In this document: positions 1 to 9,969 of the stretch, piece after piece
Numbering within the stretch: position 1 is the stretch's first letter
How the letters are laid out: the number at the start of each line of letters is the position of its first letter
Assembly: GCA_003725745.1 (NCBI GenBank)
Contig: RHDP01000001.1
Span: 2,695,501 to 2,759,500 of the forward strand
Length of the DNA: 64,000 bases
Direction: 5' to 3'
Source: Streptomyces sp. I6
GTDB taxonomy: Bacteria > Actinomycetota > Actinomycetes > Streptomycetales > Streptomycetaceae
Made by a program: the position numbers and the translations under genes
Notes under the pieces: model-generated
Seen by the model: the letters and a program-made list of their open reading frames with translations, nothing else
What the model was told of the DNA's origin: nothing
Database searches by the model: none

Positions 1-1911
1 TCTTGGTGGTGAAGGTGTGCAGCTTGGTGGTGCCGTCGGCTCCGGCGTACCAGACGGCCATGTCGTCACGGCCGTCGCCGTTGAAGTCGCCGGCCTGCGG
101 GGTCATGTAGCTGTAGTGGAAGGGGCCGCCCGCGGGGGAGCTCCAGGCCTGGACGGGGGTGGCGAAGCCGCCGTCGGTCTTGCCGAGGGCGACGAAGGCC
201 TTCACGCTGGCGTCGCTGTAGCCGCGCAGCATGGCCATGTCGCTGCGGCCGTCGCCGTTGAAGTCGCCGGAGACGAACTTCATGTACCTGGCGTCCCATT
301 CGCCCACGGGGGCGGTGTAGGACTTGTACGGTGCGCTGAGTGTGCCGTTGTCGCCCTGGCCGAAGAAGGTGTAGGTGGCGTCCGAGCCGGCGGTGAAGTC
401 GTACCAGGCGCCGATGTCACTGCGGCCGTCGCCGTTGATGTCGTTGCGGACGACGGTGTTGCTGGACCACAGCGACTGGTTCTGGGTGTTGTAGACGACC
501 AGGTTGCCGCGGTCGGTCAGGACGGCCTGGCCGTCGGCGGCGGTCGTCTTGGACTCCCACAGCGTGGTGGTGTCTGCGGCGTTGCGCACCATCAGGTTGC
601 CCTTGCTGAGACGCGTGAACGCTCCGGGGTTGCCTGCGGTGTCCGTGGACCAGAGGGTTTTGCCGGCATTCGAGGTGATGACCAGGTTGCCGTCGCTCTT
701 CATGGTCAGCTGGGCGGAAGCGGAGACGAGGATGTCGCCGGTGTCCAGGCGCCTGGCGGCGGTCAGGCGGGAGCCGAGGAGGATGTCGTTCACGCGCGTG
801 GCGACGGCGCCGGTACGCGTCTCGTCGTATTCCCCGATGCAGGTGCCCTGCTGGGAGCGGCTGGCGATGCCGACGAGTTCAGTTTTGCCGTCTTTGGTGC
901 GGAGTACGGGCGCGCCGGCGTCGCCTTTGCAGATGGCGGATTCGGACTTCGCGTCGAGGTTGACCTCGGTGGCGGTGGCATCGGTGACGGTGAACCCACT
1001 GGTGTGGCGCTTGGTGGGTACCCACTGGTCGGCGGTGCGTCCGAAGCCGACGACGTTCACCACCTCGCCCTTTTCGGCTGCTGAGGTCGCGAGCGGCACG
1101 GGAGTGATGTCGGTGGCGGGCTCGGCGAGCCGGGCCAGGACCAGGTCACGGTCACCGCGCGGGGCGAGTGTGGTGATCTCGGTGGTGTGCCCGCCGCCGA
1201 GGGCGAGGTCGCTGCGGCCGAGGGTGAGTGTGGTCTTCTCGCTCGGGGGCCGGTGGGGATGTCGATGCTCTTTGCCGGGTTCTCGGCGAAGCAGCTCTTC
1301 GAGGTGGCGACCCACTGCGGGGCGACCAGTGTCGCGGTGCAGGAGCGGAGGGTGCCGATGGTGAGCTTGCCGGTGAAGGGCAGCGTGCTGTCCTTCTGCT
1401 CCCCGGTGGGTGGCTTCGCCTCGGGGCCCGACACTTGGAGGTTGAGCAGCACCGCCTGCTTGGGGTCGGCGGGATCGGCCTCCCCGAAGCCCTTGGCGGT
1501 GTCCTTGGGGACGTTCAAGGTCTCCGTGTCACCGTCGATGCTGACCTCGGCCCGGATGTCCCGGTCGGCGGTCTCGATCCGGTAGGCGCGCGGAATCTTC
1601 ACGGACAGATGGCCGGTACTCGCGGCCTTGAAGCAGATCCGCGACTCATCCGTCATGAGGTTCCGGGCCCAGACCATGATCTGGAAGTCCTCGGAACATG
1701 ATGTGAGGGTGATGTTCCCGTCACCGGCGATGAGCTGAGCCCCCGTGTTCTCGAGGATCACATCGGCATCAGGGTAGGCGCCGTCCTCGACGGCGTAGGG
1801 GGCGGTGGTGTCGGTCGGATTCTCGTCTGCGGCAGTGGCTGCGGGAGCGGGCATCCCCACGGCGGTGGCTGCGATCACGATCGCTGCGGGCAGCCATTTG
1901 CGTATACGCAC
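1..1911 (-). pseudogene. Secreted trypsin-fold pseudoprotease with lectin and FG-GAP repeats, frameshifted, 3' end outside window
   Basis: GTG start at 1911 follows a GAAAG ribosome site and opens a signal peptide (RIRKWLPAAIVIAATAVG...). Downstream come a trypsin-like domain, a bulb-type lectin domain (LTMKSDGNLVIT, GNLVVYNTQNQSLW) and FG-GAP/VCBS repeats (DINGDGRSD, DFNGDGRSD, DFNGDGRDD) that run off the window edge. The reading frame breaks at the G5 run 1245-1249; adding one C on the coding strand restores it. The protease core has lost key residues: the usual AAHC is SKSC, and GDSGGP is GDAGAP, so both catalytic His and Ser appear replaced. It is probably a cell-surface or secreted binding protein rather than an active protease. 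Whether the frameshift is real is uncertain. Confidence 0.75.
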
Positions 1912-2363
1912 AGGTGTTTCGCTTTCACGAAAGGCCCCCCGACCAGGCGGGAGGGAAGGCGGAAGCACAACGGGACCGTCAACGCTTCGCTGCGGACGGT
2001 CGTGTTCGCCTGGGGGGCCGAGAAGCAGCATAGCCGCTCCCGGCAGCAGGACCCACTCGCATTGCATGACGCGACCGCCCCCCACCCACACCGTTGATCA
2101 AGATCCCATAACGGTGCCGGCGGGGCCTACAACCATCCAACTCCTGGTTGAATCTGCCCTCTTGTTCAAGCAGTGCCGTACCGGGCCGTGAGGTTTGGGA
2201 ACGGGTCTTTCACCATCCGGCCTGGGGAAGCCGATTCATGGAGGGTGACTGCCCTGCGGTGCGCGTGTGGGGGGCAATGGCGCCCACAGCCTCTGTGCTT
2301 CATCGGGGGGATCCTGCCGCGTCGGGTGCTGCGACCAGAGACCATTGAGGGGAAACCAACTTC
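1912..2363. other. Divergent intergenic region
   Basis: It separates the pseudoprotease from the polymorphic toxin, so both promoters should lie here. I see a GAGGGGA ribosome site at 2347-2353 for the toxin gene but no convincing -35/-10 pair, and no gene. Confidence 0.5.
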
Positions 2364-5300
2364 GTGCTTCTCGACAGAAGCCGGCGCACACGGGGATGGC
2401 AGAGGGGGTACGCGGCAGTCGGTAAGGCTGCTCGTGGCCTGCTTCCGCTTGCTCTGCTTGCCGGGCTGGTCTCCGCGGCACCCGCCGCCGCGGACGACCC
2501 GGCACCACCCCAGCCGTCCGAACGTGAGCGTGTACTGCAGAGCTGGAAGACCGGCGGGCAGGCCGTCAAGGCCGCTGCCGGAGCCGCACTTTCCGGAGAT
2601 GACGACGAGGTCCGCGCCTTTCTGGACACCGGACAGAAGATCGCCGAGGACTTGGACCGGCGTGAGGCCGCACTCACGCTGGTGACCGAGGGAGGCTCGG
2701 CTCTGCGCGAGGCCGCGCAGGCCGCGCTCAACGGGACACCTGAACAGCTCGAAGCCTTCATGAAGGACGGCTGGAAAGCTCCGCTCGCGGACGACCAGCG
2801 TGTCGAGGCCGCCCGGGTCATCGAGAGCGGCGGGGTCGGTGTCCGTGAGGTCGGCGACTCAGCGATGCGGGGTTCCATCGATGACATCCGGGCCTTCCTC
2901 ACCGAGGGGCAGTACAGGCAGCGTGACGACGACGCTCGCGTGCGTGTGGCTCAGATCGAGGCCACGGGCGGACCGTCGACCAAGCGCGCTGCCGCGGAGG
3001 CTTTGACCGGCAGCATCGACGACATCCGCGAGTTCCTCGCGTACGGGCAGCACGTCACCCGCGCGCAGGATCAGGAACACGCCACCATCAGCACGCTGGC
3101 CAAGCAGACCTCCGATGCTGCAGCGGCGGCCGAGAAGGCCAAGCTGAACGCCCAGGAGAACCTCGAGAAGGCCAAGACGGCGTCGGAGCTGGCGAAGAAG
3201 GAGGCCGCCAAGGCTGCCGCCGAGACCAAGGCGGCGAAGAACGATGCCGTCAAGGCCGCAGACGCTGCCCGCCGTGCCGCCGAGTCCACCCGCCGTGCCG
3301 CGGACGCCGCGAAAGCCGCGATCTCCGCTGCCCGGGCGGCGAACGCCGCAGCGCAGACGGCCGCGCTCGCCGCGCAGAACGCCTCCCACGCCGCCTTGCA
3401 GGCCTCTCGGGCCGCCAGTAAGGCCTGGAAGGCGGCAGCGTCCGGCAAGGTCCATGAAGCGGATGCGGCGGAGGCCGAGGCCGTCGCGAAGATCACCTCG
3501 AAGATGGCCGATTCCGCAGAGGCCGCACGCCGCACGCTTGTGGCCCTGAAGTCCAGCCTCGTGGCGGTGCGCGGAACCATCCAGGCGATGACCGACGCGG
3601 CCCAGTACTCCGAAGACTCCGCGGGTTGGGCCGGCCAGGCCGGCGTTCACGAGACTCAGGCCAACGCAGCCGCAGCCTCGGCCCGCCGCCACGCGGCCGA
3701 AGCCAGGCGGGCAGCGGACGTCGCCGCCGCCCACGCTGACGACGCCGCTCTCGCAGCGGAGCAGGCCCGTGACGCGGCACGCTCGTCGGCCGCCCATGCC
3801 CTCAAGGCCGCACAAGCCGCTCGCAAGGCAGCCGAACATGCCGGTGACTCCCAGGCGGCGGCGAACCAGGCCAAAATCAGCGCGGATGAGGCCCTCACAG
3901 CTGCGAATGCGGCCGGAGCGGCGGTCGAGAAGGCCAAGCAGGTCCAGGAAACCGCCCGCAAGAGCGAGGCCGAAGAGGCCAAGGCCCGCACCCAGCTGCT
4001 GGTCAACGAGGCCAGGGACACCAAGGAAGCGGTCGACGCGGCCAAGGCGGTCACGGAGAAGAAGCTTCAGGAGGCAGTCAAGCTCGACAACGACTTCGAC
4101 ACGCTCGCTATCGAGGCCGCCAAGCCCGACGCACAGCCGGCCCAGATCGCCGCCGCCGGCCGGAAGATGGCCTTGCTGGCCCTGCAGGTCCGTGGCCCGT
4201 GGAGCAAGGCCGCCGCTGAGGCGGCCCTGACCGGCGACGACGAAGCCGTGGTCCTCTACGCCCAGACCGGCTGGAAGCTTGCGGAAGACCAGGACGAACG
4301 GGAGGCCGTCGACGCCCTCGCCCGGACCTCCCCGTATGCGGATGTCCGCACAGCGGCCATGAACGCCCTGGCGGCGGACCAGGCCACAGTTCACGCGTTC
4401 CTGACCAAGGGCCAGTACCAGACTGCGGCACCGGACAACCGAATCCAGGTCGCCCGAATCTCGGAGGCCGGCGGAACCGGAATCAAGGAAGCCGCCCAGG
4501 CAGCGCTCCACGACCCGGACCCTCAGGCCCTGGACACCTTCCTCGCCAAGGGCCAGTACCAGGCCCGCATCGAGGACTACCGGGTTGAAGCGGCCCGCAT
4601 GGCCGAGGGAGGCGGGCTCGAGCTCAAAACAGCCGCCGAGGCCGCCCTCGCCAGCCCCGACACCCACCTGATCACCTTCGTGGAATCCGGCCAGTACCGC
4701 GCCAAGCGCCGCGACCTGCTCACCGCCGGCCACATCGAGCAGATCCAAGGCATCATCGCCACCTCCAGCGAGGTCGCCGCCAGCGCCTACCAGGACGCCT
4801 CCCTCGCCGCCAAAGCCGCGGCCGACGCCCAAGGCCACGCGGACCAGGCCCGAGACCACGCATCGACGGCCGACAAGTACGCCCAACAGGCCAACGGCTA
4901 CGCCAAGGACGCCAAGGCCTCCGCCGACCGCGCCCGCACCTCGGCCGACCAGGCAGCCGCATCCGCGGCCACCGCACGCAAGGCAGAGTCTCGAGCCCGC
5001 ACCAGCGCGAACTACGCCAGTTTTTCAGCCGCTCGGGCCGAGGCCAGCGCCAACGCAGCACGCGGATACGCCGCCAGCGCCTACCAGGCAGCCGAACAGG
5101 CACGCAATTCGGCGAAGAACGCCGGCAACAGCCACGCCGCCGTCGCAGCCATGTACAAGGAGACCCTGCACCGCTACGCCGAGGACCGCCGCAAGGCAGA
5201 GATCCAGCGCCGACTGCAGGAACAGGCAGCCGCCGAGGCGGCCCGTGAGAAGTCGGCCGCTTCTTCGCTCTACGGGCTCCTGCAATGGCTGATGCCTGGA

Positions 5301-6416
5301 GGGAAAAGCGAACTCCCGGACATGAGCACGATGGACCAGATCCACACGACCCTGGACGCCCTCGGGCTCATTCCCGGCGTGGGAGAACCCCTCGACATCG
5401 GCAACTGCATCATCTACGGTGCCGAAGGCTGGCTCTACAAGTACCTTCCTCAATGGGGAAACAGCGAACAGGCATACACGGATGCCGGCCTGGCATGTCT
5501 TTCCGCTACGCCGATCGCCGGATGGGCGGCTTCCGGGGCAAAGGGACTCGGCTGGCTTGATAAGTTCGGAGTCGACCTCAGCCCTGTCTTCGAAGCACTC
5601 TCCAAACTGCTCAAGAAGACACACTGCGGAAAAAACAGCTTCCCCGCCGGCACGCACGTCCTCATGGGTGACGGCTCCACCAAGCCGATCGAACAGATCC
5701 GAACCGGCGACTACGTCGAAGCTACCGATCCACTCACCGGGTCCGGTGGAGCACGCCGGGTAGAGGCGACCATATACACGCCTGACGACCGTGACTTCAC
5801 CGACCTTACGCTCGACATGGCGGCCGGAGGCGGCACCGTCACGGCAACCGACCACCACCCCTTCTGGTCCGAGAAGACCCAGAAGTGGACCGACGCCGCC
5901 GACCTCAACCCCGGCGACACACTACTCAGGGCCGACGGCAAGACTGTAGCGATCTCCACTGTCCGTCACTGGAAGTCGCTTCAACCTGCCTACAACCTCA
6001 CGGTCAACAACCTCCACACGTACTATGTGCTGGCGGGGGCTACGCCGGTACTTGTTCACAACTGCAACGGAAGGGATCCTGTCAATGGCGGGCTCGATGA
6101 CGACACCTATGACCGAATAGATGGTGCGTACGGCCCGGATGTAGCCGACGGAGTCGATTACCAGGTGCAGAGGATGCATGACGGCTCCTCCACTGCCGCG
6201 GATCACGATCTTCCTGGTATCGGGCATGACCCTGATGCGTTGGCTTCCTACTTTGCGTCGTGGCGAGGCAAGATGACGCATACGGATACTAGGACTGGGT
6301 CGCGTGTGGCATACGACTCCAGTCGAGGTGTGCTACTTGTGACGACTGGCCGTAACATCCACGGGTTTAGGTACAGTCAAGACGCCTTTGAAAGCGGGAG
6401 GTATGTGACGCCATGA
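2364..6416 (+). CDS. Polymorphic toxin: signal peptide, ALF repeats, coiled coil, Hint domain, C-terminal toxin
   Basis: GTG start with GAGGGGA about 10 bases upstream. Residues 1-43 are a signal peptide (LLPLALLAGLVSAAPAAA). Residues about 50-230 and 600-790 are short ALF-type repeats (pattern GDDDEVRAFLDTGQ..A..D.R). Between and after them lie Ala-rich coiled-coil stretches. Residues 1088-1234 form a pretoxin Hint domain that starts at Cys1088 (CGKNSFPAGTHV), contains TATDHHPFW and ends in the classic LHTYYVLAGATPVLVHNC. The last 116 residues are the likely toxin; the His/Arg-rich core (HDLPGIGHDPDAL...SWRGKM...RVAYDSSRGVLLVT...IHGFRY) might be a compact RNase fold, but I cannot assign it. 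In such proteins the Hint domain cleaves itself to release the tip. The next gene overlaps by four bases, as immunity genes do. Confidence 0.88.
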   Translation: MLLDRSRRTRGWQRGYAAVGKAARGLLPLALLAGLVSAAPAAADDPAPPQPSERERVLQSWKTGGQAVKAAAGAALSGDDDEVRAFLDTGQKIAEDLDRREAALTLVTEGGSALREAAQAALNGTPEQLEAFMKDGWKAPLADDQRVEAARVIESGGVGVREVGDSAMRGSIDDIRAFLTEGQYRQRDDDARVRVAQIEATGGPSTKRAAAEALTGSIDDIREFLAYGQHVTRAQDQEHATISTLAKQTSDAAAAAEKAKLNAQENLEKAKTASELAKKEAAKAAAETKAAKNDAVKAADAARRAAESTRRAADAAKAAISAARAANAAAQTAALAAQNASHAALQASRAASKAWKAAASGKVHEADAAEAEAVAKITSKMADSAEAARRTLVALKSSLVAVRGTIQAMTDAAQYSEDSAGWAGQAGVHETQANAAAASARRHAAEARRAADVAAAHADDAALAAEQARDAARSSAAHALKAAQAARKAAEHAGDSQAAANQAKISADEALTAANAAGAAVEKAKQVQETARKSEAEEAKARTQLLVNEARDTKEAVDAAKAVTEKKLQEAVKLDNDFDTLAIEAAKPDAQPAQIAAAGRKMALLALQVRGPWSKAAAEAALTGDDEAVVLYAQTGWKLAEDQDEREAVDALARTSPYADVRTAAMNALAADQATVHAFLTKGQYQTAAPDNRIQVARISEAGGTGIKEAAQAALHDPDPQALDTFLAKGQYQARIEDYRVEAARMAEGGGLELKTAAEAALASPDTHLITFVESGQYRAKRRDLLTAGHIEQIQGIIATSSEVAASAYQDASLAAKAAADAQGHADQARDHASTADKYAQQANGYAKDAKASADRARTSADQAAASAATARKAESRARTSANYASFSAARAEASANAARGYAASAYQAAEQARNSAKNAGNSHAAVAAMYKETLHRYAEDRRKAEIQRRLQEQAAAEAAREKSAASSLYGLLQWLMPGGKSELPDMSTMDQIHTTLDALGLIPGVGEPLDIGNCIIYGAEGWLYKYLPQWGNSEQAYTDAGLACLSATPIAGWAASGAKGLGWLDKFGVDLSPVFEALSKLLKKTHCGKNSFPAGTHVLMGDGSTKPIEQIRTGDYVEATDPLTGSGGARRVEATIYTPDDRDFTDLTLDMAAGGGTVTATDHHPFWSEKTQKWTDAADLNPGDTLLRADGKTVAISTVRHWKSLQPAYNLTVNNLHTYYVLAGATPVLVHNCNGRDPVNGGLDDDTYDRIDGAYGPDVADGVDYQVQRMHDGSSTAADHDLPGIGHDPDALASYFASWRGKMTHTDTRTGSRVAYDSSRGVLLVTTGRNIHGFRYSQDAFESGRYVTP

Positions 6417-6802
6417 GGGTGAAAGTTGCAGCCACGGCGACTCGCAGCGGAGTCCTCTTGCGGTTGACGGAGGTGCAGAAGCAGTTGATCTGCGAGACGC
6501 TCATGTTCCACGCGGATCGCCCCGATGGGGATCGTCCTTCGATTGTGCGCCTCGGTGTCGATCGCGCAAGCGCTGCACAGGTGATGAAGAAGGCTGCCGG
6601 GTCGAATTCAGAATTCCAGCTGAATGAGATCCACGTGCTGTTTGCGGCATTGGTTTCCGCTCCAGTCATGATGCCCTCTGAGGAGGTGTTCTACGAAAGG
6701 ATCGGCTTCTTTCGAGAGCAGGCACTTGCATTGGCTGGCGGGTTGGTGAGCGCCGTCGGGGAAGCGCCTAGCTGGACCGGAGAGCCTTCCGGGAGTGCTT
6801 AA
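6413..6802 (+). CDS. Putative cognate immunity protein
   Basis: A 129-residue protein whose ATG overlaps the toxin stop (ATGA), implying translational coupling. I recognise no domain; it is acidic to neutral, has no signal peptide or membrane segment and is predicted cytoplasmic. The immunity role is inferred only from position and size behind a Hint-bearing polymorphic toxin. Base composition is lower in GC than the surrounding genes, as are the toxin tip and last part of the upstream gene, which suggests the tip-immunity cassette was acquired as a unit. A hairpin terminator follows at 6875. Confidence 0.65.
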   Translation: MRVKVAATATRSGVLLRLTEVQKQLICETLMFHADRPDGDRPSIVRLGVDRASAAQVMKKAAGSNSEFQLNEIHVLFAALVSAPVMMPSEEVFYERIGFFREQALALAGGLVSAVGEAPSWTGEPSGSA

Positions 6803-6874
6803 CCGAAGGTTGTGGCTTTATGTAGTTCCGTAAGTCCGCTTGGGCTTCTGAGGGCACGCAAGCGCAAATATGGA

Positions 6875-6901
6875 GCCCCGTCAGGCATGTCCTGGCGGGG
6901 C
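6875..6901. terminator. Hairpin terminator after toxin-immunity pair
   Basis: Eleven-base-pair stem with one T-G pair: GCCCCGTCAGG, loop CATGT, CCTGGCGGGGC. It lies between the converging immunity gene and the integrase relic and could serve both directions. Confidence 0.7.
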
Positions 6902-6937
6902 TTCTGCGCGTCGTGACGGCAGTAGTTGACGGCAACG

Positions 6938-7665
6938 TCAGTGGACGGAGACGGCGCAGGGCAGCGGTTCGTCACCGTCGCCGTTTGCCGTCTCGGTGCT
7001 CTCCGGGTTGCCGAGGGCGGTGCTGAGGGTGGTGCTGAGGGTGTTGATGACGTCGCGCTGGAGGCGGAGCCTGACGTGGGCGTGGCCGAGGAGTTCCTTG
7101 ATCACGACCAGTTCGACTCCCTGTTCCAGGAGGAGGGCGGCGGTCGAGTGCCTGAGGTCGTGGAAGCGGATGCGGCGGAGGTCGGCCTTGCGAAGGAGCG
7201 TGGTGAAGGCGCGGGTGAGGTTGGTCGGGTCGATCGGTCGGCCCTGCAGCGTGGTGAACACGTGCCCGTCGGGCTGCCACATGATGCCTGAGGCCTCACG
7301 CTCGCGCTGCTGCTGCTCGTGGTGGAGCTTCAGCGACTGGACGCAGCGGATGGGAAGGGCGATGAGACGCTCGGAGGCCCGGGTCTTGGTGTGCAGCGTG
7401 GTGAGCCCGCCTGTGCTGGTGCGCTGCAAGGTTCGGCGGATCGCGGCGGTGCCCGCGTCGAGGTCGAGGGCTTCCCAGCGGAGGCCGAGGAGTTCGCCCT
7501 TGCGGAGATCGGCGTGGAGGGCGAGTTCAAACAGCGCGTGCAGCCGATGGCCGCGCGTGGCCGCGAGGAACTGCCGGGCTTCGTCGGCGGTGAGGGGTTC
7601 GAAGCGCCGGGGCCGTGGGGTGCCTGCGCGGACGTTGCGGGCGACGTTGCGCGGGCGACCTCGAA
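6938..7665 (-). pseudogene. Tyrosine recombinase (integrase) relic, 5'-truncated and lacking the catalytic Tyr
   Basis: The open frame reads into the core of an actinobacterial phage/ICE integrase: RRFEPLTADEARQFLAATRGHRLHALFELALHADLRKGELLGLRWE, then FHDLRHSTAALLLEQGVELVVIKELLGHAH. Catalytic Arg (LRKGEL), HxLR (HDLRH) and GHAH are present. After HAH the sequence jumps straight to VRLRLQRD; family members normally have about a dozen residues there, including the nucleophile Tyr (..VYAHVRLRLQRD). A deletion between two AHV-coding copies would explain this. The N-terminal SAM-like domain is missing beyond about 7665. Not expected to be active. Confidence 0.8.
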
Positions 7666-7817
7666 ACCTATGAGTACTACCTGGAGCCGACCGCCGACTG
7701 ATCGCAGAGATCCACGGCTACCAGACTCGCGGCCCGGCGCCGTCGCCTACGACGCGCCGGGCCGCATCGCGCTGGTGCACGATCACTCGCCAACGGCCGA
7801 GAACGCGTCAGGATCAG

Positions 7818-8802
7818 TGAGGTTTTCTCAGCGAAATGATCTTCGCGAAGAGGGCTGAACCGTGCCGATCGGGTCCGATCGGGCATGCGGGTCCTGGCGA
7901 CGGACAGGCGTGAAGCCCCTGGTAGGACAGGCCTCTCTCACAAGATCGTCCGTTAAACCAGAGGCTTCACGTTGGTCACCTATGTTGCCACGCTCGACGT
8001 CCCGCGCCATGTCGTCGAGTTCCTCGCCCGGCTGCTCGCCGCTCACCGCAGGCGGATCGGTACCCCGAAGGGCTCGCGCGCGCTGGGTCCGTTCCGGCAG
8101 GCGGTGCTGGTGCTGCGCTGGTTCCGCGAGCGTGGCTGCGTGCACTGCCTGGCCCGTGACGCGGGCGTCTCACAGGCCACCGGCTACCGCTACCTCCACG
8201 AGGGCATCGACGTCCTCGCCGAGAAGGCTCCTGACCTACACGAAGTCCTGAGCCATTGTCAGCGCGAAGGCGTGACGCACGTGATCCTCGACGGCACGCT
8301 GATCGAATCGGACCGCCTCGCCGGCGTCCGGGACAACGGCAACGACTGGTGGTTCAGCCAGAAGCACAAGGCGTTCGGCGGCAACATCCAGTTTCTGTCC
8401 GCCCCGGACGGCACCCCACTGTGGGTCTCCGACGTCGAACCCGGCTCCACGCCCGACATCACGGCCGCCCGCATCCACGCCCTGCCCGCCCTGTACAAGG
8501 CGGCCGGCCGACGGCCTGCCGACCCTTGCGGACAAGGGCTACATCGGAGCGGGGATCGGCATCCTCATCCCGGTCCGCCGCCCAAAGGGCAAGTCAGAAC
8601 AGGCACTTCACGTCGACACCCGCATGTTCAACACCCTGCTGCGGCACGTGCGGGCCCTGGGCGAGCGGACCGCCGCCGAGCTCAAGCAGCGATGGCGGGC
8701 CCTGCAGCACGTCACGCTCAGCCCCAGCCGGATCGGAGACATCGCCCGCGCCGCCCTCGTCCTCAACGGAATCTGGAAGTGATCACCGTTGAGAAAACCT
8801 CA
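7818..8802 (+). mobile_element. Insertion sequence of IS5-like type, about 985 bp
   Basis: A 13-bp perfect terminal inverted repeat, TGAGGTTTTCTCA, lies at 7818-7830 and, inverted, at 8790-8802. The flanks outside contain GTCAGG on both sides (7807-7812 and 8803-8808) but not symmetrically, so I do not claim a target duplication. One transposase gene fills the element. It sits directly beside the truncated end of the integrase relic. Confidence 0.8.
7972..8782 (+). pseudogene. IS5-like DDE transposase, single frameshift
   Basis: TTG start; the N-terminal half has a transposase helix-turn-helix (GVSQATGYRYLHEGI) and the first catalytic Asp in THVILDGTLIESDR. The frame breaks near 8503-8510 (GCGGCCGGCCG, one G too many); the next frame continues with LADKGYIGAGIGILIPVRRPKGKS and ends ARAALVLNGIWK at 8782. 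The site is not a slippery heptamer, so programmed frameshifting is unlikely. Confidence 0.75.
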
Positions 8803-8855
8803 GTCAGGTCCCAACGCAAGTGACCCCGAGCATCAAAGAATCTCAAAAGAGTCGC

Positions 8856-9134
8856 TCAGTAATGGGAGCAATCAGTCCGCCGCGTAGCTACCAGTCTGAT
8901 AGTCCAAGGTCGGATCGGGGGTCCGCAGTGCAGGATCTCATCCAATGCGGGCCAAGCGGACAAAGGTACGTCATAGCCGTAAAGCATCCAAGGGTCATCC
9001 TCATTGGGAATGACGACCTTGCGTAGTCGGATGATCTGATCGCGGCTGATGGGGCGCCGTGTACGCAATAGCTCGTCTTCTTTGTCGTATCCGTCCAAAT
9101 ACCAGACGACATCTCGTGGTTCTTCTATGGTCAT
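8856..9134 (-). CDS. Small conserved-looking hypothetical protein
   Basis: About 92 residues from ATG 9134 (a second ATG at 9155 is possible). The sequence (MTIEEPRDVVWYLDGYDKEDELLR..., DEILHCGPP) has well-mixed, protein-like composition and normal codon phase, unlike shadow frames. It has no signal peptide or TM. I do not assign a family; its position between transposase relics and near a toxin-immunity cassette leaves open that it is an orphan immunity protein. Confidence 0.5.
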   Translation of the reverse strand: MTIEEPRDVVWYLDGYDKEDELLRTRRPISRDQIIRLRKVVIPNEDDPWMLYGYDVPLSAWPALDEILHCGPPIRPWTIRLVATRRTDCSHY

Positions 9135-9399
9135 GGATACAGCGTAGGCCTTCATCCCGTGTGCTCACCGAGGCCACGTGAGGCCGCCGCGACGCGGCAA
9201 CACGGACTTGCCGCATCTGGTGGTCATTCGCCAGACTTCACAGCCGACGCCGCACGGAGGGTCGGTAGGCGTTCGTCACACCGCTGTCGCCACGCCGCGC
9301 ACTGAGCTGCCGCCAACTTGAAGTCGCAGGTCAAAGGGCTGGTGTGGCCGGTTCTCGGGGTGCTCGTGCTGGTCGTGGGCGGGAGTCTGCGGAGAAGAA

Positions 9400-9965
9400 T
9401 ATCCGTCAGCGGTTGATTTCGAGGTTCGTCAGGACGAGCAGCGCGCAGGAGTCGGGTGGCCCGGGCGGGGTCGATGCGGAGTTTGGTGAGGGTCCGCCAG
9501 TTCTTGAGGTGGTCGAAGCCGTGCTCGACCGGTGCGCCTCCGACGGCGAGGACGCGGTTGGCTTCCTTCTGGCCCGGGATGAGCTTGTGGGTTCGGGTGG
9601 CGGTGTAGCCGGTGACGATCACGGGGTCGAGGATGTCGTTCTCTAGGCCGCGGCAGCCGAGGTCGGGCAGCGCTCCGAGGCCGGATGCACGCAGGTGGGC
9701 CGGGATGTGGTCGTGGCGGGCGGCGGTGTTGTCGTGGATGCGGCCGGGCCGGGCGGCAGATATCCAGATCAGGCGGCTCTTTCGTCGGTCAGGGCGAGGA
9801 AGTGCAGGCCATGGCTGCGGTGCTTACCGGAGTAGTTCCGCCGGCCGGCCTTTCCGGTGCGGCGCCGGGTGCGGATGAGAGTGCCGTCGATCAGGACCAC
9901 CTCCCCGCCCTGCTTGGCGGCCTTCTTCGCGTCGCTGGTGGTGCCGGGAGGCCGGCCGCCCGCGC
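9400..9965 (-). pseudogene. Decayed IS5-like transposase
   Basis: Read across frames on the minus strand: DAKKAAKQGGEVVLIDGTLIRTRRRTGKAGRRNYSGKH, LHFLALTDERA, PGRIHDNTAARHDHIPAHLRASGLGALPDLGCRGLENDI, then VIVTGYTATRTHKLIPGQKEANRVLA...PVEHGFDHLKNWRTLTKLRIDPARATRLLRA. These are ordered blocks of one DDE transposase broken by several frameshifts. The last block is shifted near 9450, destroying the usual LLVLTNLEINR end. The 5' part is missing where the next relic begins. Confidence 0.7.
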
Positions 9966-9969
9966 CGGT

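Noticed and set aside
2859-4886. Long minus-strand frame across the toxin repeats
   Set aside because: Shadow of Ala-rich ALF repeats and coiled coil; Leu/Gly-rich with no domain.
7807-8808. GTCAGG on both sides as an IS target duplication
   Set aside because: On the left it is separated from the inverted repeat by five bases and on the right by none, so the geometry is wrong.
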